Source of the DNA: Aquatica leii
Lineage: Eukaryota; Arthropoda; Insecta; Coleoptera; Lampyridae
Direction: 5' to 3'
Length of the DNA stretch: 64,000 nucleotides
Assembly: GCA_035610365.1 (NCBI GenBank)
Contig: CM069436.1
Span: 64,061,505-64,125,504 of the forward strand
A program made the translations under genes and the position numbers. Shown one piece after another: positions 11,990 to 24,130 of the stretch. The notes below the pieces were generated by a model that worked only from the letters and a program-made list of their open reading frames with translations, searched no databases and was not told where the DNA came from. Position 1 is the stretch's first letter. The number at the start of each line of letters is the position of its first letter.

Positions 11990-12915
11990 TGTTTGGTACT
12001 GCTTGCTTTGTTTATGAACCAAACCAGAAGCAAATTAGTTAAGACACACAAAAGCATTATTATAAAATTTGTGATATATAATGGTTTTAACATGGTTATA
12101 AACTTTATGTTGCAAGTAAAAATAAAACTGTGATTAACTACGATGTTTATAAGTTTCAAATCTGAATTACTCAAAACTTACTTAAAACTTTCGAAAACAG
12201 TTAATTTTGATCTGGTAACATCTAAATAAGAGTTAGTCTACAAAAAAAAATCTCTCAAAGATTTGTTTGAAAAACGTTTTCTCTAAAGGATAAAGACTCC
12301 TAAGGTATTTTCTAATCATATATATTTAGCTGTAGATATAAATTCTGAATTAATAACTGTAAAAGAGCCATTTTCCGGCACTATGCAATGTTGCTATGTT
12401 TAAAGAAATTGATTAGTTTAATAAAAATGATTTTAGGAAATTAGTTGATAAACCGTAGGTAAAAATATTGTGTAAAAGAAGTGGGTATTGAAACTAAAAA
12501 AAGAATGGAATTGTGAAATTATTAAGCGGAAAGCTAAGTTAGTAGAAAATGGCTGTGGCTGTTTGAAATATTTTTCGTTGTACTACGGAATGAAAATTTA
12601 GATTTAAACATAGATAATTTTGACTTAGAAGCGGCATTTTTGATACGTAACAAAAGGAGCACTTTGCTATAAACGAGTCTGCTGAAAAAGAAGTTTTTCT
12701 ATGTTTATTACTCATAAAAATTTGCACTTATTTTATTGATTGTGATAGTTTAGTATTACTTAACAATTTTAAATATCGATATATTAAAGACATTATAAAT
12801 GATCATTTGTTTGTAGTATGAACGACCTGCAAAAATGGCGGCAGATTTGTTTACAAAGAGAAGCGGCCCCAAGATATTGTTTACTTGCAACCGTGGCGTA
12901 AATAATAACAATTTT
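11990..12915 (+). pseudogene. Copia connector, reverse transcriptase and RNase H end (fossil)
   Basis: Recognisable pieces are FGTACFVYEPNQK and GYKLYVASKNKTVINYDV (the connector after integrase), FNKNDFRKLVDKP and IIKRKAKLVENGCG (start of reverse transcriptase), DLEAAFL (catalytic region), and MAADLFTK with GPKILF (the end of Copia RNase H). They occur in the expected order over about 0.9 kb, which is shorter than an intact pol, so parts are lost. A TGTTG start for the LTR follows. Confidence 0.7.
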
Positions 12916-13000
12916 AAGGAGTGTTGTAGTATTGAAATTATTTAGTATTTCACTATAAGTTCACTATGACACACGTATTTTATCTAATTTTTAAAAGTAA

Positions 13001-14820
13001 TAATGAAAAACTTAAAGTTAATATATAAATATAATTTAATTTAAAAAAAATGAGATAGTGAATCAAATCAAATAGTCTGTTTAATCAAGCGTCAACATTA
13101 CTGATTTTTAACGAAATTCGGTGTACTTCGTTTTCAACTCTAGAAGTATCAGCAACTTCACTTTTATAAAAATGCTGTTACCAAAATTTACGGTAAAAAA
13201 CTAAGACGAGCAATTATTAAGAAAAGACACACGCAGATTGAAATTTGCATGCAATATTAGACTACCATTTTTACGAAAAACTTATTGATCACAACCTTCA
13301 TGTGAAGAGACGAGACAATAGGTGACGTCACAAACAAACCAAAAGTAAAATAACACGTCAGGGATTTCATTTTACTTATTTATTCAGACAAACACACAGT
13401 AAATAAGCAGTTAGTTAAATTTAAAGATAGATGTTTATTTAGGCGATTAATTTATCCCATGCTTTAAAAGGACTTATTTTTACTTTAAAAATTTTTACGT
13501 CGTTTGTACTATGACAAAAACTGTTGAAACGTAAGATAGTAATGTACATAAAAAAAAATTTACTAAATTTGTTACAAATAAAGCATGCATGAAAGAATCA
13601 ATTGACAGATTGATACTATGGATGAAGCATTTATTCTTAGAAGTTGTCTACAAAAATTGATAATACCTAAAAGTTTTAAAACCTGAAGAAACAAAAAATA
13701 TTAAAAAGATAAACCTATGAACGTCATTGTTAAAATAACAAATTGAAAGTAAAACTGGTCTTTCTATAACGAAATCTTTAAGTGACGTAAAAATCTTAAT
13801 CAGCTGGTCTGAATATAGAACCTACAAAAGCAACTTGTTCATCACAAAAAAAAAAGAAAAGTGGCGTTAATTTATGTATAAAAACAAGTAAAAAATCTTT
13901 GAATTTGTGGTGTAAGTGTGATAAATAATGCTGTGAAAACATTGACATTTATAAACTGAATTTATAGTAGTCTACTAAGACTAAAATAAAAAAATATACA
14001 GGACGCATAAATAATTTTGACCTTAAATTAATTGCTATATCTTCTTTACGTGCCTTAAATTGCATTTTTTTAGTTAAATAAAACAACATTAACTATAGCC
14101 ATTAGGTATGTATATTATTGTCTTTTTAGTTTGCAGAAAAAGATATTTGTTCGCATTGTTATAAAACAATGCTTTTAATAAAATTAATTATTTGTTCATA
14201 GAATAAAATCAGATTTTTTTCTATTTTTAATAGTAATAATGTTTGAAGCTTTCCGTTCATATAATGAGCTTTATTCAGATCGGTATCAGCACAAACACTG
14301 ACATTATGTTGTACCAATTTCAGTCAGGTTATCGACTACTACATTTTTTAGTTTCTAATGTGATGTTGTAATGTAATGTATAACTGCATAATGCTTTGGT
14401 CACTCTTATATTTTCTCAATTGCTTTAAACCTTGCGTGATACGATAGTTATAGAAAAATCATAAACAGCTATTAATTTTGTCAATTAAATCATCTTGTTA
14501 CGGTAATTGTCATTACGTACGCCTTTGTTGTTACGGTTGAAATCTTCATTAGGTACGCCTATGGGTTTTCGACGTGAAATTAGATTCGAGTTTTGACAAC
14601 CGCTAACTATCTTTTGCGCATTAGATGTCATTTGGTAGAAAGTCGTGACATGTGAAATATGTAAGTGGCCTGTAATTAGCGAAGATTAATATTATCCGTT
14701 ACCATCGGGGAAATAATGGAAAACCATTTATAATTATTTAATTTCTTAATTTCGTTAAGACGTTACAGGGTGAGCTAAAGTCATCTTTTAATATAAACTC
14801 GTTTGTAATTCGTTTTCCTT
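13001..14820. other. Intergenic AT-rich DNA, no gene seen
   Basis: Part of it may be the 3' LTR of the Copia fossil (first few hundred bases), but its right edge could not be set. No protein similarity was recognised on either strand. Confidence 0.5.
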
Positions 14821-15123
14821 TTGACGGCCATTTTGCGTACCTTCATGTTAAACCGTCAGATTCTCGATAAATGGATATCGTTACTATTATTAACTAAGGC
14901 ATCACGTTGCCGGACTCGAGCGCTAACAGAAGGTGACTGCAAGCCGCACAATTGGGGCCTTAAGGAAGCATCTTGGGCATACTTAAACTACACGTGGCTG
15001 ATACGCCGTGTTCGTGTTCACCACCTATTTGTGTTCCAGCGCTATTCTGTATTCGATACCACTTTCCGGAGGGATGAACCTCGACACATACTTATATGGG
15101 ACGATACTAACTTTTCTCGATAA
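14821..15123 (+). pseudogene. GC-elevated relic ORF, possibly Tc1-like transposase
   Basis: The frame is open for 100 codons and its base composition is clearly richer in G and C than the surroundings. There is no ATG at the left edge (it opens at TTG), so it is a fragment. The order ALT, then W...NYTW, then RRDEPRHILIWDDTN loosely recalls a Tc1-like region (LT...W..., DxRRxLIWREPGT). A TPKGTPVFIG trace near 15320 could be the following NGRTPLYVF motif. No catalytic acid can be placed with confidence. It could equally be an unrelated relic. Confidence 0.3.
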
Positions 15124-16470
15124 GACGTGGTTATAACTAATTAAATCAACGAAAAAGGGGTACCACAGCATATAACAACCGGTTTATATTCTTTATGTTG
15201 GTTTGTATTTTAATTAATAATTGTTATAGATGTGATTTCGTGAGACATTAGCTTGACACGGTTTGCGATTCAAATTGTTTGCAGGTTGTGTGTCGGGGGA
15301 ACGTACGTTCTTCACACCAAAGGGAACGCCTGTATTTATTGGTAAATGATCTTATTTGTTTTCTTACGTGGTCAAACGGGTCACTCACGAGACTTTTGTT
15401 ATTAATTCTATAATTATCACTATCGTTGTTTACGAGTTAAGTAATAAATTTTACTTATACCAAGTTGTGCATGCTGTGTATTACCGATTGATAACCGTTG
15501 ATGCTATATTAAGTTTATACGCTGTGTTAGGATAAGTTAACATTAGCGTAATACTGTCTTATATCTGTATTTGATTGTCAATAATGCTATTCTACTAATT
15601 TATGTAAACGTTATTTATTACAAACTATTCTTCGCTATAGATTCTTATGGTAGTTTACTTATGTACGGTGTGTTGCCTATGCTACTGGCATTTTCTTTGT
15701 ATTTAAACGCCATTATATTCGGTGATAAACCTTAGCGAGTTCTACATTAAAATTGTTATTGTGGTTAAATATTCTTTTATGACAATATACCTGTTTCCTA
15801 TGACTATCGTATTAACTAATTGCTTCTGACTACTCGAACAGCTGAGTAGAGGAATTACGAACCTAACATCTAGTTGCAAGTTTATTCCCATTCTGTTGTG
15901 AGCAGGCAGACGTGACTTTGGGGAAGCTCTGGCGCCCTTATATATCTCTTCAGTTTATGTATCTAGGAACCCCCCCTCTCTCCGACGATTGAGAGTTGGC
16001 CGTGCAGGTTCGTAAAACAACCTAAAGCTTGTAACAATCTTTACACTTTATATTTATATTATAAAATTATTTTAGTTCTATTTTTGTATAGGCAGTTTCA
16101 TTAAGCTTAAAATAAATACATAGATTGTTTGGGTAACTACACACTACAATACTCTTGTTGGTACGTAATATCAAGTTCGAGCCAACGGCAACATTGTAAT
16201 AAATAACATTGTTGTACAAGTTAATAATTTTGTCGTTCGAGAATACGTGTCATCTTAAGCTTTGACTTAATATAAAAAGAGCTTAATATATTTGTACTCG
16301 TTTTAATACAGTTTTAATTTTTGTTTGGTTAAGTGACGTGATTTGTTATACTTATCGATTAGTTTTTAACAGTACATATTTCTGTTTGACATATTGATTC
16401 TTATTGCGAGAAAACAACACAAACAGAAGTATTTATTTCAAGTTGACTAAATTATTTCTATTTGATACAT
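15124..16470. other. Intergenic stretch with a GC-richer island
   Basis: Mostly AT-rich. An island at about 15900-16020 is distinctly GC-richer, with a TATATATC box inside it and a run of seven C residues. This could be a promoter or a fragment of an element's end. I found no coding similarity and no paired repeat. Confidence 0.4.
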
Positions 16471-16880
16471 AGAATTTTAAGCTTTCGCGGTTATCGTGGA
16501 TACGAGTATCAGCGACTTTCGGTTTAGACCGCGTCGTAGTTAAACAAGCGGCTTTAAAACATGCCGGAGTTTACACAATTCTTTCTTCCTGTGAAACAAG
16601 TTATATAGGACAGATGAAACGCTTTACTGAAGTACTGAGTAAAAGAACATATGGCTGACTGCAAACACCGCAGAGTTACAAAATCAGCAGGGACAGAACA
16701 CGTGTGGAATCAAGAACACACGCTGACTATATTTAAGTGTTGGCTAAAACTCCTTTCTATTTTTCCAGACTAGTCTGCGAAGCTGTGGAAATAGAACAAC
16801 ATCCATATAATATGAACAGGAAAGACGGTTTAAAACTCAGTAAATCTTGGCTTCGTATTACATCCTCTAAAACAAAGATA
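16471..16880 (+). pseudogene. Penelope-like element, GIY-YIG endonuclease tail (copy 1)
   Basis: Plus-strand pieces read GVYTILSSCETSYIGQ, then (next frame) SRTHADYI and VLAKTPFYFSRLVCEAVEIE, then HPYNMNRKDGLKLSKSW. Penelope-like elements place a GIY-YIG nuclease after the reverse transcriptase. Its typical order is GVYKIPCxCGKxYIGET, then KVLAKxxxYFxRxxREAxEIxK, then NNFNRDDGYKLSxxW, matching well. Only this C-terminal domain is visible; no reverse transcriptase is seen upstream, so it is 5'-truncated. Several disruptions are present. Confidence 0.75.
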
Positions 16881-19800
16881 AACCTTCTTGAAAAAGACAA
16901 ACTCTTACCCTGAGTTAATTACATGATCGTTAATGATATAAATACCATCACTTACTTGTTTAGGTTTACGAACGGCAATACGGCAAAGGTAAAGTTCTAC
17001 TTCTTGTTTTGGCTCTCAAGGAGAGGCTAGGACCAAGCCTAAAAAGTTTGGGTGTATTATCTATGACGCTGTGTAAGCCGTATGTAGATAACTACTAATA
17101 ATATGTTGTCAAAACTTTGTGGAATGGAACCCCAAAATATATCAAGAAAAAATCTTTTAGGGATTATAAGACAAAATTTAATTACTTCACTAACATTATG
17201 TAACGCTTTAAATTTCAATTTGGTACATTTCAAGCTTTCTAATCAAGGTCGTATTAATAGTCAAACTTCAACTTTTCTAATAAATATTTTTGTCGCAATA
17301 GGAAAAACAGAATTGGAATTTTTTCGCCTGACCGTTGTTTGTTTTGGATGTCCGGTTAAAGAATCGTTTGAAAAAAAATTTTTGGTTACAAAATGTATCA
17401 ATATCTAAGAAGCTTTCCCAATTTCAATTTTTATTAGAAACTGATATATTAAAACTCCCAGCTTAGATACCCCTGTCATTTACTTTTGATGAATACATTT
17501 TAGTTGTGCTATTGGGTTTGCATGCTAACGATGCCGATTGAATCTTTTACCTATAATGAGGATTAGTGTAATTAAACACACCGTTGGCTTCCGTGCGAAT
17601 AATCAGTAACGGCAAGTTCACCTATCTCTATCTCGAGAGAATTACTACCGCCTTACTTTAATTACAAATTCGCAGAGTTACGAAAGCGCGATAAAGGTTA
17701 CAGTTATGTCAATCAGGGGGACGGAGCTCTTTAGCAGTGGAGTGTTTTACATTTATAGACATTTTTTTATTATTTTACGGTGCATGAATCAGTTTGTTAA
17801 AACGAACTATCAATAAATGTTACGGATTTTTTTACGTTTAACTTAGTTTGTTTTGTGAATAAGTTGCAGAACTAGTTTATTTTTTGTGCGTATTTTTATA
17901 TAGTGGTTATTAAGACCATCTTGTACTCTACCCTCGCAGTTGACGTCATCCACTCGGGTTGAAAAAATAAAAGTAAACGCGTTAAAGTAGTTCACTAGTA
18001 ATAATTGCAACAGGTAAAGTTTTCTTGTTTTTCCGCATTTTGATTTAGGGTTACTTATCCTTTCTAGTCTACTATAAAATTTTACGTGATTATGCTGGCA
18101 TCTGTAATACTTAATTATCTAATGTAATTTGTTATCACTTGTGCTGTCTAGCTACAATTGATTCGTGCACATGTATAAATGATATACATATTGTGAGTTA
18201 ATAAATCTGAGAAATATTCTTCTCACAACATTCTCTTGTTTTTCTGCTAACACGCTGTTGTGTTGCGAGTTTGTGGGTATTTACGTTTTCCTTAAGTTTA
18301 CTTTTCTACTAGCAAAGAAATTAGCGCAAGTGACCGACTCACCACTTTACTCCGGATACTGCTATCTCAATATATGATCATCTCTGTTACCGAGCTAGCC
18401 AAGCAAGTGAGTCAAAAATGTAAATCTCAAGTTTCACAATTAGTATGTGACAAATGACTTTAAGCCTGTCCAGCGAGTGAGGTTTTCATTTAGTTGGAGC
18501 GCTAAACTTAAAATTACAAATATTATTAATAAAAATAAAAAATTTAGTAGAAAAAATTTTAAACATTTACGTGTATTTTTTTTAATTTTGTCGTCATAGG
18601 TACCTAGTTACACAATTACAATCATTGCAACTTAATAAATTTACAATTTCATTTTTAACTATTTTTGCATAACAATTATTTTGAAAAAACCATTTTGCTT
18701 ACGTAAATAACAGAATTAAAATCAAATTAAATGCTTAAAAATATTTGTTGCTATTAAAAAATCCCACACAAGAACTTGGTTTACTCGTGAGATGTCTATA
18801 ACGACAAGGATTTGTGAATCTAATTAAAATTATAAAAACATTATCACCATTTATGTAATTACTACTGTTGATAGTTTTGCAAAATATAAATACACTAAAA
18901 AATATTTTTCTAAGAAGTTATGTGCCGTTTGTATACACGTTTTTTAATCTTTGTCCTTATTTTCAAAAATTCAATACTCTATTTTCGTAGAGGTAATTGT
19001 TTTTTTTAAATTAAAAAAAAAATAGTTTACTGAATTAAGCTAGTTTTAATTATTTTTACAAACTGAATGTAAGTCGAGTTAATTTTTGTCGGTGTAAGCG
19101 AGCAATAGAATTATCATATTTCGATGCAATTACAGAAACTAAACTAAAAGCATAATTCAAAATGATATATATAAATAAGGCTAAACGATCTATTGTTCTT
19201 AACAAAATTAAAAACTTTTCTTAAATCAAACTAAAGATTTTTGCTGTTAAGTTTAATTTTAATTTGTTTAAAAAAAACGCGTCGTTTGTTGTAAAAAATG
19301 ACATTTGATATTGCACCATTTTCAGTTTATAATGTTTTTCTTTAAGTTTTTGCGTTTTGTACATTAAAGTTTGTAAATTAATTAATATGCTAATAATTAC
19401 AATTTAAAAATTGCGTTTGTCTATAAAGACTAAATATAATTTGTTTGTTACAACTTATTCAATAGATATGGAATAGAAATTCCAATTATTTTTGTAGCAA
19501 TTATTGCAAAAAGATTGAACCAAACCTTATATGTAAATTATTGGTTTTGACAATGTATATACATTAATTTACTAAATGTGTGTTTACATGTATAAAATGC
19601 TAATTTTAAATTATGCTATTTGTACAAATTAAATTATTGTTAATGAGCAGCTAAATTATAAAACTTTATTTAGTTAGTTCAGTTAAATCAGTAAGTTGCC
19701 TTACTCAATTTGTGTACATAATGTAATCAATACACGATTATGTTAAAATTTGTAAATCAAATGTATTCTCGGCATATTTAATATGTTCAATATTTCAATC

Positions 19801-22049
19801 TTGAATATTGACATCAATCAAAGTATTGTTGAATAGTCAATGTTTGAGTTTTATACAGCAGCGAGACAATCAGTTTACAAATGTTCACTTCACTTTTATT
19901 ACAATTTTAAACATTAATAACACATTTTTTGCATTTTCAATTTATTTTTATATTAAATATTTACAAAAGTCTAAATAAATATTTCAACATACTAAGTAAT
20001 AGGATTTTGAAATGTACATTGCTTTTCGTAAAAAATGTTTTTGTGTAGGTGTATTTAAAAATTTAACAATAACTTTGAGCTAAAAAGAGATTTTTAGATG
20101 TAAAAAAATAGCATAAAAATGTGTACATACAATTAAGATAAAAGATCGGAAAACATTAGGTCAATTTAAAAAATTTATATCAAGTAAAATCTTGTATTTA
20201 AATAGTAATTGCTTTCTGCGTTTCCGAATCAATATTCGTAAATACCGACCATTACTACTTTTTTAGAAATTTGTTTTTGTATTTATCTATTTATAAATTA
20301 AATTTTAATATTATTATTAAAAAAAAATAATTGATATAGATTTAAATTAGTCGTACTAATTTTTTTTTTAATGTTTAATGTTTACATAGAGTTTTCACAT
20401 AAAAAGTGTACTAAGACAAAAACTTGCAGTGTTGTTGCCACTTAAAATATAAATTTGTAAATCTTGTTTATACTAAAATTAGTAATAACTTTAACATTTT
20501 CAATAAAACATATTACTGTTATCAAAATTACTTACTTCGTATAGCTCCTGAAATTTAAACTTTGTATTAATGTGTACTAGAAAAGGATTTTTGCCCTACA
20601 TATTTGTTCTAAAAAAATGCAAAAAAAAATATTACAGTATTAGAAAAATATAGATTTTGTAAGAATCAACCCTAACGGTTTATTGACATTTTGTTATTGC
20701 CCGTCGGCATACACACTCGCTTTAGACGGTTTACTCAAATCGGGTACATTCGTATATATTACGTGGCGATTATTTCTTTTTGATTGCAAAATAAAAAGTA
20801 CAAAATACATAAAATTAAAAAATTATATTATAGATTAAGTTAATTTTAACAAGTACATCAAAAACACATGTCGATACTGTTAATGCATGGTTAATACTTA
20901 ATATTGTTTTATAGTTTTTAACGTTCGAACCCGTTTGTGTTGCTTTTCCCTCGAGTTGTAATTTGTGTTGATATTTAACGTAGTTGTAATGTTCTGTTTC
21001 AAACTTTCATTTTGTTTAGATCAACGACGTTTGGTGCCTTGTAAGCAGTGATAGGCAAATACAAATCTAAAATAATTTTTTTCACGTGTACGTAGAAAAT
21101 CGGTCAAATAAAGTTGAAATGTAGATTATGTAAATAATGGCGTATAAATTCTAGAAAAAAACGCATTTAAAAAAAACTGCTTGGTGACAATCGTTGAAGT
21201 TAGAATTCAATTATTTTAATGTAATAGATTGAGGTTATTTCGTTTTTTATTATTATTATTTATAATTGAACCTGAAACATAAACTTTTACTGCTCCAAAT
21301 TATTGTCACTGCACATAGGTGTTATTTTTTATCTAGTATACAAGAACTAGAGTTTTAACGGCACTGGGCGAATTGTAAAAATTACACTGTCTAATAAAGA
21401 ATTTTGCGGAGTAATCCTGCACGACTTTGCAGCTAAGCGTCAAGTTCTAATAAAGTGTCAACTTTGTGTTTTTCTACACTAAACCTTATGTTCAAATCAA
21501 CATTATTAAAAAAAAAACAATGCAGATTTTATTGATTATACGGTTAGATTGCACATACTTCAACAGCATTTCTGATCTATACTTTTAGCACATCATTGTC
21601 TTTTGTTGTCATTAAATCCGATCTCAACGTCTCTACTTTCCGTAGTATTTTATGGTTTTCTATTTATTATACGAATATTGTTACGACTAGATGACGTTTT
21701 TAAAACATATCTATATACGCTGGTAATGTCTAAACGACATAAAAACTACAGTTGTTGTGGAAACACTTTGGTACCTTATAGTGCTAAAGATGTTTACCGC
21801 TACGTTGCCTAAGATATATCAGTCATTTGCAAGGTAGGCAATAGTATATTTCATTACTAGGCTTGAAAGAAAAGTTTTCTGATGTGTAATGAACGATATT
21901 TTTTATTACAATATTTTTTATTATACCTGTCTACAAAACTAGAATAAAACATATAAAAATTAAAATACATATCACCCTTCATTAAAACAATGTATATCTA
22001 GAATGCATTAAAAATTTCATGCATAATTGTTTTGACGTAGGCCAATATT
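16881..22049. other. Long AT-rich stretch, no recognised gene
   Basis: A 101-codon open frame at 17103-17408 and a 69-codon frame at 21603-21812 have no similarity I recognise. The rest is low-complexity A/T-rich DNA. Slightly GC-richer patches near 17580-17760, 18240-18420 and 20700-20760 may be worn repeats, but no ends or motifs were found. Confidence 0.45.
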
Positions 22050-22342
22050 TTAAAAGATTCTGTAAAACATAATTTTGAAATACCAGAAAATATTAATCAG
22101 CAAGCAGCAGAAGTACGAGCAGAATTACTTTCAAAAAAATTTCGAGACAGAAATGAAAAAAAACTATTGTTTGTTCTATGAATGGCGCAAACAAAAAAAA
22201 TTTAAAATCTGTGAGTGATGATGTTTTTCTTGTTTATTTGTCGAAGAAAGCTAAACTTTATTTTGAAACCATCTACCCTGTGGAGTCGATTCTCTATAAT
22301 AAAAAGTTGTTTATCTATTAAAGAAAATGTAGACATTAGCAA

Positions 22343-22396
22343 GTAAGTACAATTCACAGAGTATACTTGCGTAATACTTCTATTTTTTACTTATAG
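22343..22396 (+). other. Short GT-AG intron in the Crypton-like gene
   Basis: The segment begins GTAAGTAC after the DIS codons and ends TTTACTTATAG. At 54 nt it is near the lower size limit of insect introns. Removing it keeps the similarity order of the recombinase, though the frame after it has drifted. Confidence 0.5.
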
Positions 22397-22551
22397 ACTG
22401 ATGCATTCATTCGTACAGATTTCCACAAACAATCGCAATTTTCAAACGTCAAGGTGTTGGTTACGTACCTAAAAAAATTAAAATATTAACAGCAGAACAA
22501 GTAACCAAATTCATTTGTAAAGCTTCAAATGAGAAATGGTTATTGACAAAG

Positions 22552-22615
22552 GTTTGTGTTTGACTTATATGTAAAAAATATTCCTTCGATAGTAATACTA
22601 ACCATTTTCGTACAG
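22552..22615 (+). other. Short GT-AG intron in the Crypton-like gene
   Basis: The segment begins GTTTGTGT and ends TTTTCGTACAG. It falls exactly between AAG (Lys) and GTA (Val), so the flanking exons read WLLTK then VLLIFG, as in uninterrupted relatives. In-frame similarity on both sides makes this the stronger of the two intron calls. Confidence 0.7.
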
Positions 22616-22979
22616 GTACTTTTGATATTTGGTATTTATGGAGCATGTCGACACGTCGGACAAAAGCAAATCGGAGAGTTCGACTAAAACTTTAATATCA
22701 GTAACAACTCAAATTGTACCAGTAATGTTACATTTTATTAATTTATTGTTAAAATTTAAGGCTGTTCGGTTAGTTCTTTTTCTACTATATACATTCCTAA
22801 AAAGCAATGTACCATAATTGGCTGTTTACAAGGAAAACTTATATCTTACATGTCACTCGATCCAGTAAACTTGAAATAGAATTTACTACAAAAATTTCAC
22901 GGGAAAGATGACCTTTCATAGCTCATAAACAAGTACGAAATACATATATTTTCATTGTGGTATAATGAAAAATATTTTT

Positions 22980-23096
22980 ATGTGATTGGTTAACGACATG
23001 TAGTAATGATTACCATCTTGTGAGTTTTTTTTGTAAAAAATTATATCATACCCACGAGATGGTAGTCATGATTATATAACGCTAACACAATCACAT
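22980..23096. repeat. 117-bp hairpin-forming inverted repeat
   Basis: The left arm 22980-23024 and right arm 23051-23096 are imperfect inverted copies, both carrying ATGTGATTG at the outside and a (T)ACCATCTxGTG word at the inside, with a loop of about 26 nt. G-U pairs and a few mismatches are spread along the arms. It could be a small foldback transposon or a precursor-microRNA-like transcript. Confidence 0.7.
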
Positions 23097-23780
23097 TCAA
23101 ACCGACCAATAATAACATTTTGTCTATCTATATAAATAGCCGATTGTAACTTAAATTTTATATGCAGCTTTATTCATTCAAGTTACCATCAATGCGCTTT
23201 GTGTATAAAAAATATTACTTTAAATAGTTTTTGTTGTGTGTGTTAAATTAACTCTATTAATTAAGAGTTAAAAAAATAATTACCAGTATTTCTTGAGTTC
23301 CATTGTTTTGATGTGACTGTAAAAATTATGACAATCGTAAGTACCATATGTAATATATACTATATGCGTCAGAAATTTCATAAATTGGTTATCTAGACAA
23401 CAAAATTCTGAATGTTTGCTATTCTTTTGTGTCATATTGAATGTTATTGTGTTTGCCTTACAGCAAAACTCAATATAACAAAAACATTTTAGATGCAATT
23501 TATCTGTTAAAATGCACAGTCTATATTTATATTTACAGAATTACATTTAAATATTTTAATATACTCCATTTTTTATAAACAATTTGTTTTATAACATGAG
23601 TAACATATATTTGAAAAACTTATCATTTTGTACAGACAAAAATGCACGTGTATAATTTTACCAAATGCAATATGAAATGTTTTGAAAAAATAGGTACTGA
23701 TGTAATCGTTAAAGCAGTAAGTCCTAATGTAGTTATCACTTTGCTATAATATATTATGTAAACACTTATATATAATAACT
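23097..23780. other. AT-rich stretch, no gene seen
   Basis: Nothing recognisable until the GGGGT...ACCCC palindromes marking the left part of the next piggyBac element. Confidence 0.5.
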
Positions 23781-24130
23781 TTTGGAATCCAAATCGGGGT
23801 ACAAAATGCACCCCAAATTATGTATTCTGTGGCACCTTTTACAGTTTCAACGATAGGGTAATATGTCGTTTTAGAAAAGTGTTGGCATTAGTAAAACGTT
23901 TTATTTTTTCCCCTTGTCATTACACGCAAAAAAATTTTTGGGGTGTGATTTGCACCCCGTTTTAGTAATTAGTAACGCTTTTTGTCTTTATATTTTGCTG
24001 CTATAATGTCGCCATCTGACACGGTATCTTAAAATTAATACGTAGGTGTCGTCAACCGTGTGTTTTTGTGTACACTTGATTACTTGTGTGTTGTATTTGA
24101 TACCATTTTGTGCGTTTTTGTGATGAAAAT

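Larger units (their letters stand above)
7617..13000 (+). mobile_element. Ty1/copia LTR retrotransposon fossil, broken and interrupted
   Basis: Parts appear in Copia order on the plus strand: gag with a zinc-knuckle region, a protease segment, the integrase N-terminal part, a connector, reverse transcriptase, and the end of RNase H. A TGTTGTAG start follows the last coding trace at about 12922 and looks like the start of the 3' LTR. A related stretch sharing the word TATTTTATCTAATTTTT occurs near 7690 and near 12977, so the 5' LTR may lie at about 7617-7850. Length without foreign DNA would be about 3 kb, shorter than a full Copia. The element is heavily broken (tens of disruptions) and old. 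Roughly 2.3 kb of unrelated DNA lies between the protease and integrase parts. Confidence 0.75.
22050..22830 (+). pseudogene. Crypton-like tyrosine recombinase, N-terminal and middle part, with introns
   Basis: Exon-like pieces read VSDDVFLVYLSKKAKL, STLWSRFSIIKSCLSIKENV, FKRQGVGYVPKKIKILTAEQ, FICKASNEKWLLTK and VLLIFGIYGACRHVGQKQI. They match a DUF3504/Crypton-type recombinase widespread in insects, in which LIFGxxGACRR holds the first catalytic Arg, kept here. Two short GT-AG introns are visible: 22343-22396, and 22552-22615 between LLTK and VLLIF. The frame changes before FKRQ, and after QIGEF only weak traces continue to about 22830. The C-terminal catalytic HxxR and Tyr are not present here; a separate copy of that half lies at 61.5-62.0 kb. 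Such proteins cut and rejoin DNA for a DNA transposon, or serve as domesticated host proteins. Confidence 0.7.

Noticed and set aside
17103-17408. 101-codon frame on the plus strand
   Set aside because: Composition follows the background and there is no recognisable motif; not enough to call a gene.
20920-20950. GTTCGAACC word resembling a tRNA T-loop
   Set aside because: No T-stem, acceptor stem or anticodon arm around it.
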